Of a DNA stretch of 64,000 nucleotides, positions 44,297-55,463 are shown one piece after another. A program made the position numbers and the translations under genes. Origin of the DNA: Apodospora peruviana. Taxonomy: Eukaryota; Ascomycota; Sordariomycetes; Sordariales; Lasiosphaeriaceae. How positions within the stretch are numbered: position 1 is the first letter of the stretch; every line of letters starts with the position of its first letter. Where the stretch lies: positions 4,340,001-4,404,000 of the forward strand of contig JAUEDM010000005.1 in the NCBI GenBank assembly GCA_033439685.1, in the 5' to 3' direction. The notes below the pieces were generated by a model. That model did not search any database. It was not told where the DNA came from and saw only the letters and a list, made by a program, of their open reading frames with translations.

Positions 44297-44808
44297 TCAA
44301 CCTGCCGACTCCAGTTCTAGCTTCCTTGCTAGATTGTACATTGGTAATCTTCCCACATCCATCAGCCAGCTCAGGATCCTTCTCGTTAGCCGTGCAGCTG
44401 GGGGATCAATGCCCTGTAAGACAGAGTGAAAATCCCATCGAGTCCGAATATCTGCTCTCTCCCATTTTCGAGTCAATGGTGGAGCCAAACTCCATACGAC
44501 TAGGTGTTCGACAGTTTCACGGCCTTCACCACACCCGCAAAAAGGTGTTAGAATCGTTGGGACACCCCGTTTGAATAGGAAGTCCCGGAGCCCGATAGCA
44601 CCAGTTCGAATCTGGACCAAAGTGAGATTTTCGTCTTGTTGAGGTCTTCATGTCTCTTGAGTGTTTTATCTCTGAAGATGGTCTCTTTCTGGTGGTCGAG
44701 ATCGTCTGCTGGCCTCATCGTTGCCCGACCGTTCCGTTCTCTTAACCATCTTTCCCTCGCATTAACCACCTTTTCCACTTGTATAGCACTGTGATTCAAA
44801 ACGTCCAC
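44297..44808 (-). mobile_element. 3' relic of a Tad-like non-LTR retrotransposon (LINE)
   Basis: Two overlapping frames read RDKTLKRHEDLNKTK and then, shifted, LVQIRTGAIGLRDFLFKRG followed by FCGCGEGRETVEHLVVW and RRILSWLMDVGRL. This is the C-terminal end of fungal LINE reverse transcriptases: the 'Q-x-R-T-G-x-I-G-L-x-x-F-L' block, the CxCGxGxET-x2-H zinc knuckle and the terminal helix. A frameshift falls just before LVQIRTG. The polymerase part is not found toward higher coordinates, so only about 150 codons remain. Confidence 0.8.
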
Positions 44809-44890
44809 AATGGTAAAGCACCTGCTTCATTGATGATTCTCGGCTTTTTTACTTTCTTTCCATTATTATCGATTGTGCTGACCCGTCTTT

Positions 44891-47259
44891 GATGAAGAAT
44901 ATCTGAAGAACGACTGCCTCCCGACCGTAGACGATGCAGCCTTCGACTCCAACACGGAAGAACATAACGCCCAATGCCATCCTGACACCCGAACCGAGCT
45001 CCTCGGCCAGATCCGGAAGTGGGCAAACGATCCTCAAGCCAAGAGCATCTTCTGGCTGAATGGCATGACAGGAACTGGAAAATCTACCATTTCCCGAACC
45101 GTTGCGCAGTTATTCAAAGACCAGAAGTTGCTCGGTGCTAGTTTCTTCTTCAAACGGGGAGAAGGCGACCGTGGGAAAGCCACCTTGTTTTTCCCCACAA
45201 TTGCAAAGCAGCTTCTGCACAAACTCCCTGCGCTGAAGCCTTCTGTTAAAGAGGCTATCCGTGCTGACCCGGATATTTGCAAGAAGACGCTGAGAGAGCA
45301 GTTCGAACAGCTCATCCTACAGCCTCTTGGTGGTATTCGCCACGATATGGCGATTATCATCATCGTCGATGCCCTCGACGAGTGCGACGGAGACGGCCAC
45401 GTGAAGACTATAATCTCCCTGCTGGCACAAGTAAGGACATTAAGCTCCGTGCGACTGAAGATTTTCGTCACCAGCCGGCCTGAACTGCCCATTCGTCTCG
45501 GTTTTAACACTGTCTATGGCAAGTACCAGGACATGGCCTTGCATCAAATACCGGAGTAAGTTGTCGAACGAGACATATCCACGTTCGTCAAGCACGAGCT
45601 TACAAACATCCGGGACAAACAAAACAGTCTGTCTCGAAATCGAAAACTGCCGCATGATTGGCCCGGTGAAACTGTCATTCATGCGCTCACTCAGATGGCT
45701 GTCCTTTGGTTCATTTTTGCCGCAACCGCCTGCCGCTTCATTGGGGACGAGGGAAGATCGAACCCGGCCAAACGATTGAAGCATGTCCTGCAGTACCAGA
45801 CAGAGATGCACGATTCCAGACTTGACAAGCTCAACGCCACTTATCTACCAGTTCTCAGCCAGCTCATTTCTGGGCGTAGCGACCGAGACAAGGCTGAATT
45901 TCTAACCGAATTTCGAGATCTTGTTGGCCCTATTGTGCTCCTCGCTCAACCCCTGTCAACACAGTCGCTCGCAGAACTTCTCGATGTTGAAAACGACGAC
46001 ATTGAAGACCAGCTGATGTGTCTCCACTCCGTCCTAGACATTCCTTCGCAGGTAGATGCACCGGTCAGACTCTTTCACCAATCGTTCCGCGACTTCCTCG
46101 TCGATCCGACCAAGCGTACCACCAATGACTTTTGGATCGAGCGAGACAAAATATCACAAAATGCTTGCGGATCGATGTATCCGAGTTATGGAACAATATC
46201 TCAAGAGAGATATCTGCGGTCTACAAGTGCCGGGAAAGCTGCGGTCAGAAGTCGATCAGCGAACTATCAACGCCGCTCTGCCGCCCGAGGCCCAGTACGC
46301 CTGACAGTACGGGATACACCACTGGAAGGAGAGCAAAAGCAGCGTACTGGATGGCGGCCCAATCTACTGCTTCCTGACGAGCCATCTTCTTCAATGGCTT
46401 GAAGCGCTCAGCCTTTTAGGTCGTCTCTCGGAGAGTGTCGGCATGGTAGACAATATGTTAGCCTTTATTGTACGTTGCGCCCTTGCCCTATCCCCAAGCA
46501 TGCTAACATTGCTTTTCAGCCTGCAGATGCCATTGAGGTATCCGGATTTCTCCGTGATATAAGACGGATCATTCAGAGCAGTCGGTCAATTATCGATATA
46601 GCACCTCTTCAAATATACGCTTCGGCACTTGTGTTTAGCCCGGCCCGCAGTATAACCAGAGGCCTATTCAAGCAGGAAGAACGGAAGTGGATTGCTACGG
46701 GGCCAATTGTCGAAGATAATTGGAATGCGTGCCGGCAGACGCTTGAGGAGCATGACGATTCGGTCAGCTCGGTAGCGTTCTCGCCCAATTCGAAATGGCT
46801 CGCGTCCGGGTCATACGACGCGACCATCAAGATCTGGGATACGGCCACGGGGGCATGTACCAGACGCTTGAGGGACATGGTGATTGGGTCAGCTTGGTAG
46901 CGTTCTCGCCCGATTCGAAATGGCTTGCGTCCGGGTCAGGCGACGAGACCATCAAGATCTGGGATCCGGCCATGGGGGTATGTACGCAGACGCTTGAGGG
47001 GCATCGCGATTCCGTCAACTCGGTAGCGTCTTCCGTTAACTCGAAGCAGATTACATCCGGATCAGACGATGCCAACTCCCCACATTACCAAGATTATGGA
47101 ATAGGCTCGGACAACAGGTGGATTATGAGGGGCCTAGAAAATTGGCTGTGGCTGCCTCCGGAATATCGGCCAGGATGCTCAATTGTGGCAGGATCAATAG
47201 TTGCTATCTGCTGTCTGTCGGGACGCGTCCTAACTATGACGTTCACGACAAACAGCTAA
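44891..47259 (+). pseudogene. NACHT-WD40 (NWD/STAND) pseudogene
   Basis: Reading starts at 44891 after an in-frame stop. AFDSNTEEHNAQCHPDTRTE leads into FWLNGMTGTGKSTISRTVAQ (P-loop) and IIIIVDALDECDGDG (Walker B) with FVTSRPELPIRLGF, all in one frame to a stop at 45557-45559. The same frame reopens (45695-46130: PVLSQLISG, FRDLVGPIVLLAQPLS, LHSVLDIPSQVDAPVRLFHQ, FRDFLVDPTK) and then shifts near 46130. WD40 repeats appear from 46736 in changing frames: HDDSVSSVAFSPNSKWLASG with IKIWD, then a second and a partial third copy. Intact family members carry an N-terminal effector domain and 7-14 repeats. The 5' end stops about 80 bp from the LINE relic. Confidence 0.8.
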
Positions 47260-48843
47260 GCTGATCTGTGCTTCTCTCTTTCTCTATTTTCTTAACCATA
47301 GCGTGCCACAGGAGGGGTCTGGCGGGCTCCTTTAATTTATAGCCCGTTCATAATATTTTAGAATCTTCCAGATCTAGCTACTTTCACCAATTCAAGTACT
47401 CTGTCTCATTCCTAAAGCCATGTGGCTTCAAGAACACATTGTGGCGACATTATAACGGCAGAGAGGTAGTCATATATTTATTTTTTGGGAACGCTAATTG
47501 GGGGAAAAGAGAAACCGGTATTGTTTCCGAATGGCTATTCTGCTGTCGCTTCTGACAAGGTCTTTATTGTGCCTTCCACATTTTCAACATCCACTTCGCT
47601 TGATCACGCAGAATACCAGGACAGTTTTTCCAAGCATCCTTTTGGAGGGTCGCTTGTCGGCACGGTCCAACCTGTTCTTATCTTGGTGATAAGATGCTCT
47701 TTAGACAACGGAGTTGTAATATGACTGAAAGGTACAATTTAAAGTACATATAAAGCCGCATATGGAGATACCAATTAGCCTTTTCCTAATTTCCAGTAGT
47801 AGTACCTCGTGACTTGAGTCGAGCTGGGGAAAAACCTGGAAAGTATATGAACTAGCCAGCCCAGCCCCCTAATGGATGACCCTGTTGGCTGACCCTGATG
47901 TATGTCGTTGGCCATCACACCACAGGCAGAGAGACAACTTCCCGCTTCCTTCTTTTCACCGAACCTTTATTCAGCCTTAATTTAGTCCGATAAGAGCAGA
48001 GCAGAAAGTAATAGGTGTTATTATATCAAAGAAAGAAGGAAATTGAATTTCTATGGCAAGTTTATAGATAAAGGAAAGATAGAAATGGTAAATAACCAAA
48101 ATATCACTTTACATAAGCGGTTTCCCCCTCTTCTTCGTCCTATTTGTGATGTTGTTATGTAGCAGAGCCTCTGATAGTTCCCTGACTTGCTCTAATGAGA
48201 ACATTTGGCAGCCCCGGTGCTCGTCAAGCACACGATGGCGGTAAGACCTGACCCTTTTGCATGATCTAGGGTTCTATAAGCCTCTAAACCTCTCTCTTTC
48301 CTAACCCATCAAATCACTGGAATCCTAGCACAAAATATTTCCCGCAGCCGAGGATATCTGGGAAGAGAAGCGTCATATATAATCCTGAAGTCATTATGTT
48401 GAAGCCTCATTGCCGCTCCATCAATGTCGCCCCAATTGTCAGTTCCCCAGTTGCACGCTGGACAAATCTCCATTTTATGGTCTTAAAATGCTGATCCATC
48501 GTCGATCCGGCAGTACTTAGAAGGAAGTACGGTATGGTAATGAAGAGGGCAATGTTGTTGGAATTTGCATTCTGGCTCGGGACGAAATCTATCTCCGCTC
48601 TCCCTCAAAAGTACCCATAACCCTTGAAGGTTGGGAAGCCTAGAAGTGCCGCGAGAATTAAATAGGTCCGAAATATGTCCTAACTGTGACGGTCGGTGCC
48701 AATTGAGCCTTGATTGAATTGATTGCGACCGTCAACGGTATATAACCTATTAGAATTCCAAAGGCTGACACCTTTGGTATTCTGGCATCCTTTTGCGATT
48801 AAGGGAAGTTTGGTATAATGGTTTGGGTCATTGCACTGGCTCG
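47260..48843. other. AT-rich gene-poor block (left part)
   Basis: No gene recognised. The composition is visibly more AT-rich than in the flanking genes, with many TTA/TAA/ATA words, as expected of RIP-mutated repeats; this was not computed. Confidence 0.45.
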
Positions 48844-49302
48844 TCACACTAACAGTTCTGCGGGCAAGATAATATTCTTTAGTTGTCTAGCAAAAGGCTG
48901 GGCTTGCCGGAGTATTGTTCGTAACCCCTGTGGGTGTTGCTCGAACCGGGAACTCCTGGAGTGTAGCAAATATGGTGGCGGTATCCCAGTAATTAAAAAA
49001 ATATCGCGGTCGAAATTAAACGGAAATACATGCTCTCTTTCCTTATATTGGATTGCGTATACCTCGCCATTCCCATTGTCCGTATATCTCCAGACCCTTT
49101 TGTAAAACACAAACACATGGTGTTTGTGTTTCTTATAGACCTTATAACTCTCCTTGTAGGCTATTTTCAAAGCTTCTAATGGGAGAGAAACTTTAGCAAG
49201 CCGACCATCGCGGTACTGGAGTCTAATGACCCTGGGAACATTATTACATCCAACCGCCAACTCCCATATCAATAAGCGGAGCTCGACTGATAGATGAGAA
49301 AA
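48844..49302 (-). pseudogene. Relic of a 2EXR-domain gene
   Basis: The frame reads FSHLSVELRLLIWELAVGCN and then PRVIRL near its start, the signature of the fungal 2EXR domain (F-x-x-L-x-x-E-L-R-x-x-I-W). It continues with IAYKESYKVYKKHKHHVFVF, VFPFNFDRDIFLITG and RTILRQAQPFARQLKNIILP, matching the order of later family blocks. The start codon lies outside a good context, codons are AT-shifted, and nothing follows past 48844, so it is probably truncated and decayed. The function of 2EXR proteins is unknown. Confidence 0.5.
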
Positions 49303-50350
49303 AGCTTAAAACTAGTAGGCTCACTGGCTGCTCAGGGGGTTGTCATAGGGGGCGATCAAAGATGGTACTTTGGTGAAGTTTCTGTAGAGTTGGGGTGCAT
49401 TGAAGAGCAAAGTATAGAGGTCAAAAAAGGTCGCTCCTCCCGCGGTCGTCTGTCGTATTTATAGACTCTTGTAAGCCAGACATTGCCCGCCTGTAGAGAT
49501 TTAGATCTTTCAGATTGCTAGAGAAGAGCCGGCCAAAGTATAAGCAACCTACCCCAGTTGGGCAAACAACCTCAAGATTCCGGTAGCCCAGCGTAAAAAA
49601 ATCGCCTCTTGACAGCTATCTTTTTCTATTTCCCTTGCCTGTCCCTCTTCTTTTCTCACCTGAAGCTTCAAGCTCTAGTCTTACCGGTTCCAGTAGGGAG
49701 GTATTAACAAAGGGGTAGAAAGAGGAAAGGAAAGGAAAGGAAAAATGAACGGGCAATTCCCTTTATGTCAGTAGACTAATATTCAGGCCCACAACACTTC
49801 TAAACATCCCAGAAGTAGTACAGCTTCAAAAATTGATATCCAACGGGCACCCTATCAACCTTTACCCGTGGAATATTTTTTTTTCTTAACTGGATTTTGC
49901 CACTTTGTAAGTTAGTATATTTGCAAAAACGTTTAATTATAACTGTTACTGGCTATAGAATTGACGATAGTGGCAATAGAAGGGAGAAAATGAGTAGCGG
50001 TTGTGAGAAGAATCGTGAATTTATTTTCAGAAAATAAAATAATTTTTTGGCGTCAATGCTAAGATGTTAGTGAGGCAAAAGGCAACAGGGATATGTGGCC
50101 GGCTAAGGGTGGGTTTAATATTGTTAAAAAGACGCCTTGAAGGCAGCTAAAATCGGAGGAAAATTTCCCTCGAAACGATATTACAAGATAAATAATGAAT
50201 AAGTACATTTTGCTTCCCGTTGGCATCCGCCGCATCCCATCATTGTGCATCCATTCAACAGTAAGACCAAGATGTTTGGACTGTTCGTACGCTGCGCCGA
50301 ATAACTGCGACTTATACTGAGATGCTCTCAAGCCCATGAACAGCCAAGAA
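49303..50350. other. AT-rich gene-poor block (right part)
   Basis: No gene recognised. It includes a GAAAG/GGAAA microsatellite at about 49719-49744. Confidence 0.45.
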
Positions 50351-52738
50351 TCAACCGCCGGGTTCTCCACGCTCGACAAGTGACTTCACCAACCTCTCCA
50401 CCTCCTCGACTTTCCCCTGTTTCTTGCGGACCAACATCAAAGCCCTCAAAAAATCCAGCACATCCGGATGGTTACGCTCCAGTGCGGCCTCGTCCCTAGC
50501 GATGGCCTGCCGCAACAGCACCTCTGAAGCACCAAACAGTACACCTCCTTTCTCGACATCAACCCTCGAAACAGTCAAACTCAAATCCCGCATCTTGTCG
50601 CCCACACCTACCTCATCAACATCTAACGCTCTCATCTGCTCCTCCACACTGCCCCTCTTCTCAACCCTCAACCCCCTCAGGGCCAACGCCTCAGCAGCCT
50701 CAACCTTCCCGAGCGCCCACAGCAACCCAACCAACCTCTCCACAGTCCTCAGCGTATAAGGATTATCTAACCCCAAACTCTCCTCCCGTCCCGCCAGCGC
50801 AGTTCTATACATCGCCTCCGCCTCCTTTAGTCTACCGCTTCTATCCAACAGCATAGCGAGATTCATGATCGCCTTGAGCGTATCCGGATGCTTCGGCCCA
50901 AGAACCTTGTGCGACTTGGCCACCACGTCCTGGAGGACACCCTCCGCGATATGATACCGCCCCATCGAACACCAGTTAATCGCTGAAAACAGCTGCGTCT
51001 CAATCGTAGACGGGTGATCTGGCCCAAGGGCCGGTATGAACCCCGCGAGAGCCTGTTCGTATAGCTCGGCCGCTTGAGAGGAAAGGTTCATGGCGCGGTA
51101 ATTGTTGGCCAGGTTGACCATCACGCGCCAGATTCTCGGATTCTCAGGTTCGCAGTCCTCCAGAACGGATTCGTAAATGGCTGTTGCTTGCTCATGATCA
51201 CCTTGATTCCTGTAAATCTGGGCTAGTGATTCCTTAATGTCGAGGACGTCTGGATCGGTGGAGGGATGTTCAGTGAGTTGCTCATTGAGGGCCCACATGA
51301 AGTGTGAAGTGGCTTCGGCGTAACGGCCTTGTTTGAAGTAACATCTACCAAGGGTCTTGCGAAGCCCGATCCGTATGGGGAGCGGCCAGGAGGGAGTAAC
51401 GAGGGCGTTGCACCGGAGCATGTTTTTCTCGACGTCGCTGTATTTGCCTTGCTGGAAGTGAATCCCGCTTAGGAGGATTTCTGCGGAAATGATTTCTTCC
51501 TTTGAATTGGACTTCTGCGTGACACAGTCGAGAAGCTTGCGGCAAGTCTGCTCAGCTTCGGTGTATCGGCCGTGGTCGGTGTAGAAAGCTACAAAGGTCT
51601 GAAGACATCCGCTGAGATCTTCGTATCGCGGATCGTCCCAGCTTTTGATGAACTGAGCTTGGAAGTACAAAGCTGCGTTGAGATGCGAGAGGAGAGCCCG
51701 TCGAGTCAGTAATGGCCAATCGCTCCGTCGCTGGCCAGCCCTAATATAATGACGAAGAATCCGGAGCGCTTCGACGCAGTGGTCTCGTCGTTCTTTGGGT
51801 GGGAGACGTAGCTGAATCCAATCGCGGACAAGCGGGTGCAAGGAGACGTACGGAGAGCCTGCTTCCGTGTGCTTGTCTGATTTCTGGTGGCATTGGATGA
51901 GTGAAAGCTGCTCTAGAAAGGAAACGGCGTCCTGGTAGGAATACTCATCCCACTCGGGGTAATCCGAGTCAACGAATATCTCCATCCAGGATGGAGGAGA
52001 TGGACTTTCCTCGTACTGAGCCTGGAACATATCCATTCCGATGTCGAGTTTGTTGAAGAAGGCAAGCGTGCTGAGGAAGTGGCGCAGATGGTCTGTGTCG
52101 AGGCCGCTGTCGGATGTCTTGATCTGGTCAAACGACATTTCCCATGTCGTCCAGACGCTCAGCGACTCGGGCTCGCCGGAGTGGTCTAACGCGTCAGTCC
52201 TCATCCGATAGTAGTCGGAGACGGTGGGCTTGAAGGCGATGATGCGGTCCTTTCGCTTGTTATAATGCCCGACAAACTCACGCAAGGAGATCTTCCGCGA
52301 CCGGATGTATGCTGCTGTCTGGTCAATGGCAAGCGGCAGGTAACCAAGCAGAGCGACCACATTCCTAGCTTCCGTCTCGTTTTCGGGTGTTGGCTTGATC
52401 GCGGCTCTTTCCAGAAGCAACTCCACCGCCTCCGCCTCCGCCATGCCTGTGAGCGGTATGCACGTGCCGAGAGAACCGCAACCTGAATGGCGAGACGTGA
52501 TCAAGACTGATCCGTTTGGAACATCGGGGAGCAAGTTGAGAATACCTCGGAAACTTTCGACGCGGTCATAGTTGTCCAGGATAAAGAGCCATGGGCTTCC
52601 CAGGGATGATAAAGTTGAGGATACATGGTGGATAGCTGCCTCTGGATTCTCGAAGCGTCGCTGATGGCCGCAGAGCTTGTCGGCGATCTGAGCGAACCGC
52701 ATCTGCACGGTCGCTCTGGATGTCGCGTCAAACCACAT
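50351..52738 (-). CDS. NB-ARC-TPR STAND protein lacking its P-loop end
   Basis: Open frame of 795 residues with no stop. It starts inside the NB-ARC domain: in-frame sequence upstream of Met1 reads FETEKGYFGSI then MWFDATSRATVQMRFAQIAD, just after where the P-loop would be, and meets a stop about 24 codons before Met1. Later NB-ARC motifs are present: WLFILDNYDRV (Walker B-like), GSVLITSRHSG, and LLGYLPLAIDQTAAYI (GLPL-type). A winged-helix-like part (LHPLVRDWIQLRL) follows. Tetratricopeptide repeats occupy about 390-690, including the kinesin-light-chain-like LYEQALAGFIPALGPDHPST and MYRTALAGREESLGLDNPYT. Without the P-loop it is unlikely to hydrolyse nucleotide. An upstream exon past the plus-strand phosphatase fragment was not found. 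Confidence 0.8.
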   Translation of the reverse strand: MWFDATSRATVQMRFAQIADKLCGHQRRFENPEAAIHHVSSTLSSLGSPWLFILDNYDRVESFRGILNLLPDVPNGSVLITSRHSGCGSLGTCIPLTGMAEAEAVELLLERAAIKPTPENETEARNVVALLGYLPLAIDQTAAYIRSRKISLREFVGHYNKRKDRIIAFKPTVSDYYRMRTDALDHSGEPESLSVWTTWEMSFDQIKTSDSGLDTDHLRHFLSTLAFFNKLDIGMDMFQAQYEESPSPPSWMEIFVDSDYPEWDEYSYQDAVSFLEQLSLIQCHQKSDKHTEAGSPYVSLHPLVRDWIQLRLPPKERRDHCVEALRILRHYIRAGQRRSDWPLLTRRALLSHLNAALYFQAQFIKSWDDPRYEDLSGCLQTFVAFYTDHGRYTEAEQTCRKLLDCVTQKSNSKEEIISAEILLSGIHFQQGKYSDVEKNMLRCNALVTPSWPLPIRIGLRKTLGRCYFKQGRYAEATSHFMWALNEQLTEHPSTDPDVLDIKESLAQIYRNQGDHEQATAIYESVLEDCEPENPRIWRVMVNLANNYRAMNLSSQAAELYEQALAGFIPALGPDHPSTIETQLFSAINWCSMGRYHIAEGVLQDVVAKSHKVLGPKHPDTLKAIMNLAMLLDRSGRLKEAEAMYRTALAGREESLGLDNPYTLRTVERLVGLLWALGKVEAAEALALRGLRVEKRGSVEEQMRALDVDEVGVGDKMRDLSLTVSRVDVEKGGVLFGASEVLLRQAIARDEAALERNHPDVLDFLRALMLVRKKQGKVEEVERLVKSLVERGEPGG

Positions 52739-52753
52739 GATGGACCCAAAGTA

Positions 52754-53080
52754 GCCTTTTTCCGTTTCGAAGGAATCCAGGATCTTTATGATCGGTCAGA
52801 ACGTGTAGTCTCGGCTCTCATCCGTCGGTTGGACGAAGACCCCAGACAGCCATCCACGGTCCTTCTTTGCACACATGCAGCGACGTTTGTCGCTCTCTGT
52901 AGGGTTCTGGCAGGGCAAAAGCCGGAAGACCCGACGATCACGGACTTTGTGCCCTACACGACCTGCCTGACAGTATTTGAGCGGAATAAGCCTGCCGGGT
53001 CGCCTTCGGTTGGGAGCTGGGTGTGCACACAGAATGGCGACTGCAGCTTTCTGAGTGCTGGTCGGCAGCGGGGCTGGTGA
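52754..53080 (+). pseudogene. C-terminal fragment of a histidine phosphatase (phosphoglycerate mutase-like)
   Basis: The frame reads IQDLYDRSERVVSALIRRLD, then VLLCTHAATFVALCRVLAG, DFVPYTTCLTVFERNK and WVCTQNGDCSFLSAGRQRGW before the stop at 53078-53080. CTHAA with the following helix and the closing N-G-D-C-x-F-L-x-x-G-x-x-R-G-W are typical of the fungal phosphoglycerate-mutase family that includes the TFIIIC tau55-like proteins. The catalytic RHG motif and the N-terminal two thirds are missing. The fragment begins about 15 bp from the start of the beheaded NB-ARC gene on the other strand. Confidence 0.75.
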
Positions 53081-53572
53081 GAAAACCTGATACTGCTTCT
53101 TCCTGCCGAATTTGCTAATTAAACGGACAGGCGCTTTTCCGGGAAAGAGTCGTTTGACTCCAAGGTACCGAAGCATGGAATTGATGCCGGGACCGGCTTG
53201 GGGGTCATTGTGGAGGACTGAGAAAGTGTCCGGCCGAGCGATAAGTGTCGTCGTCAATTGCCATATACCGGCTACTGAATAGAGAAAGTAGCCAAGTTGC
53301 TCGGCATGATTCGCGGTTGGTGGATGGCTAAACGGTTCATGGATGGATTGATGAATATGATTATGATGATGGAATGGGAAAGAACTTTGACGACGACGAT
53401 TGGAATTGGCGAAGTCCTTTTGTGGGCATCAGAGTGGATAAGGCATGCCTGGAAGGCAGTAAGCACCCTAAGCTCTTTCCAATTGTGAATAGCTTCAACA
53501 TGCCAAGTCATGGAAGCATGAACCTTCCAGGTTTGGCATGAACAGCTTATCCATGTTATCGAGTTCTTTCCT
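53081..53572. other. Intergenic region
   Basis: Shared 3' region between the phosphatase fragment and the P450 gene. No gene is seen. Confidence 0.5.
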
Positions 53573-55463
53573 TCACTCTTCTGTCCTCTGCAGCTCCGGC
53601 CCCGAGTCCCGACCAAAATCCTCACTCTTCCTCATCGCAGCCCACCTCTTCCTTGGCAAAAATCTCGCCTTAACACCCGTCAACATAGCCATAAAGTAAT
53701 ACCTTACTTCCTCCTCCGGGGGTATCGTGACGTGCACCTCAAACTCCCTCACCAAGGCCGGGATAACCTTGTACAGCACCAATTCCGCCAGATGCCGGCC
53801 GGGACACGTGCGTGCTCCGCCACCCCATGTCAAGTTATATCGGTCCATCGCGCGTCTGGTCTCGGTATCTACCTCAAGCCATCTGTCCGGGTTAAATTCA
53901 TCCGCATCAGATCCGAATATCTCCGAGTTTCTGTGCAGGGCAACCGGATTACAGCCCACAGCCGTCCCAGCAAGGAAGTGGTGTCCATGGACAGACATGC
54001 CGGCACCGGCGGGTACCTTGCGAGAAAGCGACATGCCGATCACGGGGTGCAGGCGCTGGGCCTCTTTGATGCTCGCTTGTGTGTATGTTAATCGGATCGC
54101 TGTGTCGTAGTCTGGTGGATCGGATGTGCCACATTGCAATACTTCATCTGCTACTTTGGCTTGTACATCTGGGTGAGACCCGATCATGGCCATCACCGAG
54201 GTGAGTGCCGAGCACATTGTTTCGTGACCTGCTCCAAAATTGGTTATTGCCATACGCCGCAGGTATGGCTCGGTGAACTCTGGTCTGATCTGGTGTAGTT
54301 GGATCAAGTCGGTCAAAAGGTCGACAGGTTGCTCATCCTGCTTCTTCTTCCGTTTTGACGGTTTCGTGTTCACTTCTTTCTCTTTTCGAAGTGCGGCTCC
54401 TATTCGTTTTGAGGTTTTATGATATACTGGCTATTGAAGATTGTTAGTACATATGGTACTGTGAAGAACGGTGTGGGTCCACTGACCGTGAAGAATGGCT
54501 TAAAGTCCTTGGGTGTCTTGAACGTCACGCCCCAGATGTTAGAAAATGTGCGGCCCGCAGACTTGGAGAAGAACGCGGCGGTGGTGATGATGGGAAATAA
54601 GCCAAAAACGCTTTTCCGTTTCCATCCAAGATAGCCTTGGTTGCTGGTGCCGCCATCAGACTTGTTCTTAATGTAGCCCGGAGACCACGATAACACGACC
54701 GCTCCGAGACATTCCACTGCGATGATGTGCATCCATTCTTTCAAGTCAACCTCAGCACCTTTCAGTGCCTTGATATGGTCAATAGCATTGTTAATGACAA
54801 TGTCGATTGCGCTCTCAAACTTTTTCATGTTGGAAGTTTGATATACTGGTCCGATGAGCCGCCTTTGCAGACGATAACGCTTGATGTCGAACTCCGAAAG
54901 CAAGTCCAAGGTGTCTGGGAAATGTAGACCAAGTCGCCAGTCTAGGGCAGGTTTGTTCAACGCCGTAGCGACTGATGAGAGCCGGGTTAGTAAGTGTGAT
55001 GATATGAGCAACTGATAAGGAACTCGGCACTCACGGTAGAAATCGGACTTTTCGTAGCCGCTGCCGGCGCCTAAATGACTATGATTAGTGAAAATCACGA
55101 GAGAGGAGCATGCAACATGAGATTGATAGTAAGGACCCCCTTACTGTAGATCTCCTTGAATGCATCTTTCGAGTTAAACCAGACCTCGTTGGGACCAACA
55201 CGAACGACCGGTCCATAGGTCCTGTGCAGTGTCTTGCCCAGTTCCAGCATGCACCCGTTACGTGCGTAATATGCATGCCAAATATTGGACACAGAAGCCA
55301 GCCTTGGCCCGGGAACTCTGGCCAGGGGATGGAGGAATAGCCTGTATATGATAATTGCTACGAGAAACAGAACGGTGACGCCAACGCCCAGTGCCAGAAT
55401 TGTTGCGAGGACACCGCAAGTTGCCCATACTATACCACTGGCAGGTGAAAATATGGTGGCCAT
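53573..55463 (-). CDS. Cytochrome P450 monooxygenase
   Basis: Four exons, 55463-55145, 55070-55035, 54971-54483 and 54426-53573, encode 565 residues with matching phases. The ATG at 55463 is chosen because the open frame farther upstream begins with GTG. An N-terminal membrane anchor (VLATILALGVGVTVLFLVAI) is followed by the proline-rich hinge PLARVPGPRLA. Helix I has GAGHETM, ExxR is EAQR, and the heme loop is WGGGARTCPGR with ligand Cys489; the usual Phe at the start of the loop is Trp here. It should be an ER-bound class II P450 using NADPH reductase. No biosynthetic backbone gene is nearby, so the substrate is unknown. Confidence 0.95.
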
